Below are positions 23,601 to 33,400 of a stretch of 64,000 nucleotides of DNA, piece after piece (position 1 is the first letter of the stretch; every line of letters begins with the position of its first letter). The position numbers were made by a program, and so were the translations under genes. The stretch comes from Scatophagus argus (lineage: Eukaryota; Chordata; Actinopteri; Scatophagidae), in NCBI RefSeq assembly GCF_020382885.2, contig NC_058513.1:8031774-8095773 (forward strand), in the 5' to 3' direction. The notes beneath the pieces are model-generated. The model had not been told where the DNA came from and ran no database searches. It saw nothing but the letters and a program-made list of their open reading frames with translations.

Positions 23601-26420
23601 CAGTCACATCTCATTCAACAGTCACTGTCACCACTTAGAATCTTTTACAAACTTCTATATGACAGTGTTTTATGTTTTGGGAACATGGCAACACTGATTT
23701 ATCAATTCAAAATCTTAACTCTGGATTACATAAGCAGCCTTATATGCAAACCATCTGAGCCCATCATGCTTTGCTAATTACTCTGCACAAGGGCTTTCTT
23801 GAAAGCTTCACTGGCAGAGCCCACTTTTAATCAAAGGAAATAAAGGAGATGTGCTCCAGGTGTAAAGGGAATTAGTGTGCTCTGCAGTGAGGAACCCTCT
23901 TATTAAGATTTTATTCTATATCAGGAGAGCCAGTCTGCACTATCATAACATACAAGGAGCTGTACGTGTGCTTTATTTTAACCCATAGCTTCCATTACGG
24001 GGCATTGCAAATCAGTGTGTCCAGAGAGCCAAACATAATCCTAAGTGGCAAGTGAAGTTCTACTGACATCTACTGACCAAAAATGAAATGGCTACCTAAA
24101 TGCACAAAACTACCTTAAAAATGGTATCTTTTTAGATTATGAAAATAAAAAAGTGCAATACGCAAGTTATTTCATCTTACCAGCCAGCTGCTTCTGCTTG
24201 GCCCAGTAGCGGATGGTGTACGCCAGAGGCCTCAGCCTGTCGTCCATCCCTGAACACAGCTGGAGGAAGCGAGTGTTCCTTACTGCTAATCTAGTGAACA
24301 ATACAGTAAAACATACAGCGGTTTTGTTATGTGTTCCAGATGGAAACAGCTTCTCAACATATCTGAAGACTTTTGATGCTACACAGTATCAGAGTCATCC
24401 ATTGACCTGTTGTTGATGGTGATGTCCCCCTGCAGGTTAAGCTCGCGGTGCTGGAACTTGACCACAGGCAGACGAGCGGTGCTGACAACGTGAACCTTGT
24501 GCACGCTGGGGACACAGCGTCTAAGGATTACTGCCACAAGTTCCAGGACCTCGGCTGGCGAGGCAGTGGACAGGTCAATGTCAGACAGGATGGAGTCTTC
24601 AGAGTGGCCATCGTCTGACGTGCCTTCCCCTGTCTGAATAAGGCGAGGATGTATAAAGTTATATATTTTTTATCTCTTGTCTATGAATTGCATGGATCCA
24701 AAATTTTTACAGAGTTGACAACACTGAGATAAAAATCACTTTATAGGCACTGATTACTCTATGTGTAAAATGTCAGACCTGTTCTATGGTGAACCTGGCA
24801 CGGGCTTGGAAAACCTTGGTGTTTTCCAGGTCGAGGAACAGGTCTAAATCACAGGAGTGGATGCCAAAACTGTTGACAGACGAACCAAAGGGCAGAATCT
24901 TGCTGTCTGCAAACCATCCAAACATAGCATTAAAAGTGAAAGAGAGAGAGAGAGTCAACCAATGACAATCTTCTGTTCAATTATCATCATGTAAGCCAAG
25001 ATTTCAGAAACTCTCAGTGTGTGTGTTTACAAACTTCACCTGGGAAAAACTCCACAAAAACCTCTTGCAGGAGTTGAACCAACAAGCCCCTGGCCTTCTT
25101 TTCATTTTCTCCCAGCTGGCATTGCTCTACAATGTACTGCATCTGTGCATCCACCTGGAGGAGAACAAAATTCAAGTTAACAAGACACCTTGACCACTAA
25201 AATTATGATAAGCTAGTGTATTCTCACCGACCGAACAAGACTAAAGTATGAACAAATATTATCCAACAGTGTTTGAATAATGTTTTTGGAGAATATGAAT
25301 CATTTCTGGCTAAAGGACAAAAATATTTTTTTTGCACACCAATTTAAAAAATTACACACCTTATAAGTTGTATATTTCAAACAACACAATTTCATGATTA
25401 TTAGAATATGAGATATACTGTAGTATGGAACTAAATTAAGACTCAAGAATGTAAAGCCTCCACTAGCTGCACCAACACGTTGTAGCACTCCTTACAGCCA
25501 AGTGTATTTCCCCACACATAACATTTGAAAATAGGATGCTTACAGATGCCAACTGACACAGCTGAGGTTTGAGACAATCGAGTAGTTGTTGGAGGTTCTG
25601 GAAGTCATTCTTCTTCTTGGGAATCAACTTGAAATCCTTCTTTTCGCGGGGTTTGACACGCAGCTTCAAGCCTTTCATCCAATGCTCAACACAGGACAGG
25701 GCTGCTTGTATGCTGTCAGTGTCACTGAACTGCACGATGGCGTACACACCCTGCGAGTGCATTGACACACTACAGTCAGACTACAACGGGGTTCATCGGT
25801 CACATTCCAAATGGTGCAGACTGACTCTCAGTGCTTTTGGCTGAAGCACAAACCTGAGAGGCTATGGACGTCTTTTACAAATGAGCTGTATCTCACCTGT
25901 GAACAGCTGACTTACCTTGTCTTTATCCATGATGACATCTGAGACAGGCCCAAACTGCTGGAAATACTCAGTTACGTCAGTCTGGGAGATGTCGGGCTTG
26001 ATGCCACTGACAAACACACTGTGCTCCTCCTGGGTCTTCCTGGTGGCCCGCACAGTGCTCAGCGTCTGGTGTTTCCGCCCTTTGACATGCTGATCCAAGC
26101 TTGGCACTGCACGGAATATAAACATGAGCATACGTACCACAGCTTCAAAAACCAAAACGTATACTTGTAACAACGCACTGCGTAATATTTGTTTAGCCAA
26201 AAACATGTAAAACATTATAAATGTAGAGTTATCTAAAGCATTTTAAAAACTCATACGATTTCTTTCCCCCCTTCTGTCCGCCTGCACGTTAAGAGCGACA
26301 ACTGGAAACATCAACTCAAAGTTCATGTGGCTAAGTTAGCTTACCGTTTGGTACTTTCACATTGCACAGAGTGCAATGAAAGCCTGTGGACGTAGTTTTG
26401 ATGTCACTGTCTGCCTCCAT
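20636..26420 (-). CDS. tut1: terminal uridylyltransferase 1 / Star-PAP
   Basis: Nuclear nucleotidyltransferase. In mammals it adds and restores the oligo(U) tail of U6 snRNA and polyadenylates selected mRNAs in nuclear speckles. Ten coding exons: 26420-26345, 26106-25916, 25750-25544, 25154-25040, 24906-24779, 24633-24407, 24290-24181, 23167-23045, 21958-21866 and 21771-20636; 2406 bases, 801 residues (human about 874). Residues 16-38 form a C2H2 finger (C16, C19, H32, H38). An RRM follows with RNP2 VFVSGI at 56-61 and RNP1 GVYAIVQF at 90-97. The transferase core has FGSSVNSFG (203-211) and catalytic D216 and D218 in CDLDLFLD; D309 in LQGDITINN is the likely third metal ligand. The PAP-associated region holds [15 protein letters not shown] and [16 protein letters not shown] low-complexity Ser/Glu/Lys region and a KA1-like end ([14 protein letters not shown]) close it. 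All catalytic residues are present, so the enzyme should be active. Confidence 0.95.
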
Positions 26421-27179
26421 GATGAGAAGACGTCGCGAAACGATAAAGCAAGAAATAATCTGCCAACAAAATTGCTCGAGAAGTTTCGAGGCCGACCGAT
26501 GTCCATGCGTGCCTCAAATCTCCCTCCAGCGTCGACTCCGCGTTTGTCTCGAGTCCGTCTTAAAAATGTGTCCGGGTTGCTCTCACTTATCACCAGGTTC
26601 CGATGAATCTAGTTGCAAAGGCTCATTTCATATCTTTTCTGCAGTGATTTTTAAGTATTTAGTATTACATTGGTATTATTTTGACACTGATCAAATAGCA
26701 TTGCTACATAGTCTACCTCTTATTTGAAACATCTATCAGTTTCTTTTACAGCTTTTAAAAGGACTGAAATGTTTTAAGTGGTGAATACACACAGAGAACT
26801 GTTCTTTAATCCTGGTTGGTGAGTAATGACTCAAGGGGAAACGCTTAAGCCTCCAAGTTTTTTTTCCACGTTAGATGCAAAGGCATGGAATTGAATGCTG
26901 CATGCATTATCCAATCTTGCACAACAAATGTAATGACATTTCTCTTCTCATTTTTCAGTGCTTTATCCCCCCCCCCCAAAAAAAACCCTCACAAAAATGA
27001 TGGATCCCAGTCACAGAACAGTATTGATACCTACAATAGACTAGCTTCATGTGATGGTGCTCTTACAATCAGTCTTTCAAATGAGTTGGTGGGTAATCAC
27101 CCGTTATTTTAACCACATGTGACCGAACCATACACCAGATATTTTTGGACATCAAGACAAATTCAGACCAATTTTTCAA
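26421..27179 (-). promoter_or_regulatory. mki67-tut1 spacer with tut1 promoter
   Basis: About 750 bases separate the mki67 3' end from the tut1 start codon. No TATA box is evident. Directly upstream of the tut1 ATG the minus strand reads TTTCGCGACGTC (26429-26440), which combines an E2F-like TTTCGCG, a palindromic TCGCGA and a CRE-like GACGTC half. This fits a TATA-less housekeeping promoter. The remainder is plain A/T-rich DNA with a poly-C run near 26968. Confidence 0.5.
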
Positions 27180-27191
27180 AATACAAAAAAA

Positions 27192-27197
27192 TTTAAT
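27192..27197 (-). terminator. mki67: possible mki67 poly(A) signal
   Basis: ATTAAA on the minus strand about 230 bases past the mki67 stop codon. An AATAAA also overlaps the stop codon region, but it is too close to serve as the main signal. Inferred from motif only. Confidence 0.35.
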
Positions 27198-27425
27198 AAC
27201 CACTTTTTTCCAACATAAAAATATATGCAAATTGATGAAAAAATGAACATATCACTTGTCACAATATTCCCTGCTGTATTTAAAAAAAAAAAACAAACAA
27301 AAAAAAGAAGGCAGTGTGCCTTTTTTTTCAGCCTATAAAACTACTTTCTAAAATGCCAATCTAAAACAACGAATGAAGTACAAAATGATTAAAGTCATTA
27401 TGATTAAGAATATATACAGATGCTT

Positions 27426-30400
27426 TTATTTCTTCGCTGATCTACCTCTCCGGGATTTTGGCTGCGTCTCAGCTTCAGCACTGTTCAGCTTGGTTGCGGG
27501 CTCATCAGCAATCTTTGCCCCTCGTCTGGCTCTCTTGGCAGGCTGAGCTCCAGCAGCTTCATCTGAGAGATCCTTCTCTTCAGTTTTATTGGCATCCATT
27601 GATACACTTCGGCTTTCGGTCTCAACTTGGTCTCCTAGTTTTGACTTCCTACCTCGAACTGCCTTTATGGGTGTTACTTTTGGAATCTCAAAGACTTCAA
27701 CGTCAGTTTTCCACTGGACAGATCTCTTGGACATTTGTTCATCTTCCTCAACAGCACTGCCTGAGTCTTCGGTGGGATTTGTTTGGTCACTGGTCACTGT
27801 GCCAACTGTTGCAGGCTTCGCTGCTGCCCGTCTCCCCCTTCTGGCTGGTGCTACTGAAGATGATGCGGACTCTGAAACCAGGACTGTGGATTCAGCGGTG
27901 GTCTCCACAGCGGGAGGAGCTGCACCTCGACGGGCTCGTTTGGCTGGCATGGTTACTGGAACCTCATTTTTCGCACCCCTTGCCCTGCTAGATTTAATGA
28001 CTGGAGCTTCCAGCTCTGCATTATTTTTCTCTTCAGCATCAAGCTTATGGTCAGGTTTTTGCTCTGGTGCTGCAGCAGTGACTTCAACATTATCAGAAAC
28101 TTGTGTTCCTCTCCTACCCCGTTTAGGCTTGTCTGTGGAGCTGACAACAGGGACCTCTTGGACCTCAGTGGATTCAACAAGGGTTTCGCTCTCACTGTCC
28201 TGTTTTGCTTTTCTTCCTCCTCTCCTGGGTTTTGCAGCACTGACAGCCTGCTCACTCATCTTCACCGGCTCAGCTACAAGTGGAGCTTCTGCCTCCTCTT
28301 GGACAGCCATTTCAATAGTTTGGACCTCTTCTACACGGTCTTGCTCTGCCTTCCTGGTTCTTCTCAATTTTTTAACTGGCTCCTGGGATTTAGCAGGCTC
28401 AACATTGCTCTCTGGCTTTTCTTCTTCCTGTTTGGCATTTCTTCCCCTCTTAGCCCTGACTGGAGGCTGAGACTGCTGCTTGATCTCCACAGTGACAACT
28501 GAGTCTTCGTGTTGTTCAACAGCATCTGCTTTTGTCTTTCTTCCTCTTCTGGGTTTTCCAACAGCTGGAATGGATTTTTGAGGTTGAGCATCTGTCATAA
28601 GATGCTCCTCACTCACCACTTCTTTCTTCTCTTGCTCTGGCTGAGGTGGTTGAGCAGGTGTTTTAGTTTTTCTCCCTCTGATGGACTTCACAACAACTTC
28701 TTCTGTAGTGGGTGCAGAATCATTTTCTTCTTGATGGGCATTTACTGGAGAGGTCTGGTCACCTGCAGCTTCAGTGGTAAGCTCATTTGCTGGTGCTGTT
28801 TCCACAGCTTTCTCTGGCACCATATCAGGCTGATCATCAGATGTGCTTTCTTGAGATTTTGCATTTCTGCCTCTTCTGGTTTGACTAACAGCAGGTGGTG
28901 CTGCAGCTTCAGTTTTCTTCCCTCTTCTTCCTCTGACTGGAGCAGCAGCAACAGAAGCTTCAGAATGTTCTGTTACCTCCTGTTTATCCTCAGCTGCTTT
29001 TTTAGATTCCACCGCTTTCACTCTTCTGCCTCGAACAGATTTCTTCGGGGCAACAGCGACTTCCATTTCTGTCTCTTCAGAAGTTGCCCTCTCCACTTGG
29101 AGAGTCTCAACTGCAGGTGCCTGGGGAACAGTTTCCATAGTATCTGATGATTTGTTTTCATCACCTCCATTGGGTACCACCTCCAGCTGGTTACTGCAGA
29201 CTTTGTTTGCATCCGTTTCTAAAATAACAGGGAAAAAACACAACACATTGGTCAGGATTTTCAGTTTTAAACTAATCAAAGTCTACAGGAAGAACCATAT
29301 ATTACATATTGAATAAACAGAGAGATCTAACTCAAATGTCCTGTGTCTTGCTTTGGTAATGTGACATTCACAGCTGCCTAGATAATGAAAAACGCTGGTC
29401 AGACTCCCTCACTTTAACATGTGCTGCAGGGTCAGAAATTGTTCTGATTTCAGTTTAAACCAGCAACACACAATCAGAGAGAACCATGAAGATGACAAAC
29501 CTTTTGCCATGTCAGCTTGTGGAAGATCATCACCTTGAGGACACGGCATATCTGACTGCTCTGGCACAGGCTTTTCAGATTGCTTAGTTTTCCTCCCTCG
29601 TTTGGGCTTCAAAACAGCTTTCTCCAGGGGTGCTGTACTGTTATTTGCTTTATCGTCGACATCAACAGGGCTATTTTTTTCACTCTGAGGTTCTGGCATC
29701 ATTTCAGTGGCAACCTCCTGGACCCTTTCAGCTTGATCATCAGAGGCTTGTTTGGCACTTCTTCCTCTCTTAAGCTTAGGGGCAACTTTGGCAGGCAGAG
29801 AGGCAGTTTTCTCCATAGTGAGCTCAACATCCTTGCTTTCAGTGTTCTTTGCATTTCTGCCTCTTCTGGTTTGACTAACAGCAGGTGGTGCTGCAGCTTC
29901 AGTTTTCTTCCCTCTTCTTCCTCTGACTGGAGCAGGGACAACAGGATCTTCAGAACGTTCTGTTACCTCCTGTTTATCCTCCGATGGTTTAGATTCCACA
30001 ACTTTTGACACCTGCTCTGAGTGGTCATCAGTGATAATTTCACTTGCATCTGCTTCTAAAATAAGACAAAAATGATTTTTAGCTAGTGAAATACTCAATT
30101 GATGAAATATCAAACATCACACACAAGGATCAAAGCTTCCTCAATGCATTAAGAGAATTCTGCATTAATGGTTGTGTGTTCAGATGTGACATTTAGTACT
30201 GTGGATTAACTTGAATGCAACATGGTTAATTTTTTGTGCCATGGTTCTTTAAAGTAATTCAGTTACTTTGACCAACTTCTTCTTAAACACAACAAAACCA
30301 CAGCAATAAGCTCATCGGTGTAATTTAGCTCACATAACCACTCTAAATAATGCCATTTCATCTAATAACATTTCCATTTAACTTAAAAACCAACAAACCT

Positions 30401-33400
30401 TTTGCAACTTCTAATCCACAACCTGGTGGTGTGTGATCTTGAACCTGTTACAGATAAATAAAAACAATTTAGACAACAAGCCCTTACTTTGAAATAAACC
30501 AGTTATTTGATGCAGACAACAAAGACATCCAATACTGTCAGTATGTGGCTACACAGACAATACTGATGATGAGTATCTAGAAAACTTTCCTTCAGTAAGA
30601 AACCAGCACTTATGTTTCAACTCTTAACTAAAGTCTTTATCAGTGAAATAACTTCCTATAATTTGAAATAAATGCTAATTTGCTTTTTGCAGTTCAGTTC
30701 ATTGTTTTGGCTTGCCTTGTCATCTGGATAACTGCTGACTCCTGACACATACTACCTTCCAGGTGGTGAGTTCTGTTTATGTAATACTTAAGTTATGAAA
30801 AAGTGAATCAAAGTGTTTATTATTACCACACTCATCTCCAGTTGTGCTGCAGGCACTGGCTCCTCCATGAGCTCTTTAAGTCCCTCAAAGTCTTCTACTG
30901 GTCCGTTACCCCTCAGTCTTGGTGATTTCATGAGTCTCTTGATACCAAAGTTGTCCTCTACAGGTTCAATTTTTTCTCTGGGAGTTTTCATAAGTCTCTT
31001 CACACCAACCATATCTTCAACTGGAGCTCCTTTTTCCCTTGGTGTCTTCATTATTCTCTTGATACCTGTGAGACACACCAATGGGGACCTCTTCAAGTTT
31101 GGAGTTTTCATGCCTGTCATCTCAGGCACATCTTCAGATACTAGCATGTGTGCTGGAGTCTCTGTGATTTCCTTAACATCACCAGCCTCTAGAGTTTTGG
31201 GAGCTTGCACAAGTTTTCCTTGAAGGTCAGCATCCTGTTGTGGGGTCTTGAAAATTCTCTTAACTCCAGTGAGGCACTCTTGTTGTTCAGGTTTCTGCTT
31301 AGGAGTTTTCAGAATCTTCCCTCGTAGGTCCTCAACAGGCTCAGCTTTTTGTCTTGGGGTCTTCATGATCCTCTTCACTCCAGTGAGACACTCCTGCTGT
31401 TCAATTTTCTGCTTGGGAGTTTTCAGAAGTCTTCCTCTCAAGTCCTCAACTGGTTCAGCCTGCTGTCTTGGGGTCTTCATGATCCTCTTCACTCCAGTGA
31501 GACACTCCTGCTGTTCAATTTTCTGCTTGGGAGTTTTCAGAATCTTCCCTCGTAGGTCCTCAACAGGCTCAGCTTTTTGTCTTGGGGTCTTCATGATCCT
31601 CCTCACTCCTGTGAGACAGTCTGGTAATTCTGGCTTCTGTTTGGGAGTTGTTGATGTGGTCACTGTCAAGTCATTGCTCTGCTGTTCACTGGAGTCAGAG
31701 TGAGTCTCCGAAGCAGGCATGTCACTGATGAAGCTAGATTCTTGATCTCCATTAAAGAGACGCTGGACTGCCTCACTGCTGTAACTTCTAGCTTTTACTA
31801 TAGATGAAACACTCAGCGGTGACACCACCATTTCACCTGTAAAATAATCATGTTTTATTAGTTTATACTAATTACCTAAAGGATAGTTTGACAAACCCTT
31901 AAGTCTTAACTGTTACATAAAATACAAATTCCATGCCTTAGTGCTCTCCTAACAACACACATTCTTTACCTGGCTCCTCTGGTGTGTTCAACACTGATGG
32001 TTCCATCATAGATGTACCCAAACTTCCTACTGATGACTTTATGGCACAATCTTCACTGATTACAGATCTCTTCTGCCTTTCACTTATAGGTGTTTTATAC
32101 ATTTCAGAAATTCCTGAAAAACACAAAACACAACATGAGCAGGTACAATCTTCAAGTCCAACATATATTATCAAGAACAAGAGTTCCCATATGGTGAGAT
32201 GGACATGTGTAAGTACCAGTCAAGTCCTCATCCATTTTCATGTTCCTTTTCAGGACTGCCATGTTGGTGACCAGTTGTGGTGCAGCACCAGTTGGATGCT
32301 CAACCTTCTGTTTGTGAGCTCTGCCCACAACAATGGTAACAGGAGAATTTGCATGTCCGGTGCTCACATAATCTTTGAGTTTTCTTGCAGGGGTCTGTTA
32401 GATTGATAGAGACATGATCATTGCAATTTGTAAAATGACTAAAATAATAAATGCTTATAGGTGTTGAAACAGTCCTTTCCCAAGAAGAGGGAAATTTACC
32501 TGGGGTTTGGGCACAGCCTTCTTCTTTGTTTTGATGAGGACAGGTTTTTTAGCTGGAGCAGCCACTTGAGCCTTAGTTTGCCCAAATTTCACAGTGTCTG
32601 CAAAAGACTTCAGTGCTGAAAAGCAAAAGGGAGAAATTATTACATAAGTGCCAAGACCAAAGACAAAATTTCAAATATAAATGGGATACATTATAGTTTT
32701 CAGGGTCCAACATACCTTTCAGGGATGCCCGTGAAATGCCACTTTTTCTGCACATTAATTTTACAGCACTCTTTGTTGTACTTTGAGTCTTCCGTGAGGT
32801 GCTTTTCATGCTCTTCCTCCTCAGGGGTATTTTAGGAGTTACACTGACTGAAGGCACCTGGGCAGTAACAGTGTCTTCTGCAACTGGAGATGGAGTGCTG
32901 ATGCGTGATACAGAGAAACGCCCTTGTACTGTCGGGGTCTGGACACCTGGGGTTTCCACTTTGATTCTAGAGGGAGACCTACCCTTTGCAGGAGATGGGC
33001 TCTTTGATTTTGATGACTGTGCTCCAGGTGTTGCTGTCTTGGGAGAAGAGGCGCTTGATTTTGTTGACTTCTTTGCAGGAGTTGCTGCCTTGGGAGAAGA
33101 GGTGCTTGATTTGGGTGACTTCTTTGCAGGAGTTGCTGCCTTGGGGGAAGAGGCGCTTGATTTGGGTGACTTCTTTGCAGGAGTTGCTGCCTTGGGGGAA
33201 GAGGCGCTTGACTTGGGTGACTTCTTTGCAGGAGTTGCTGCCTTGGGGGAAGAGGCGCTTGATTTGGGTGACTTCTTTGCAGGAGTTGCTGCCTTGGGAG
33301 AAGAGGCGCTTGATTTTTGTGACTTCTTGCCAGGTGATGGAGTCTTGGGAGAAGGATTCTTGGCACTTGACTTCTTAGGTGATGGACTCATTTTTGTAGG

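Noticed and set aside
27589..28470. 293-codon plus-strand open frame
   Set aside because: Antisense shadow of the low-complexity last mki67 exon.
33017..33322. CRISPR-like direct repeats
   Set aside because: Units are contiguous with no unique spacers and are in frame inside a coding exon of a vertebrate gene.
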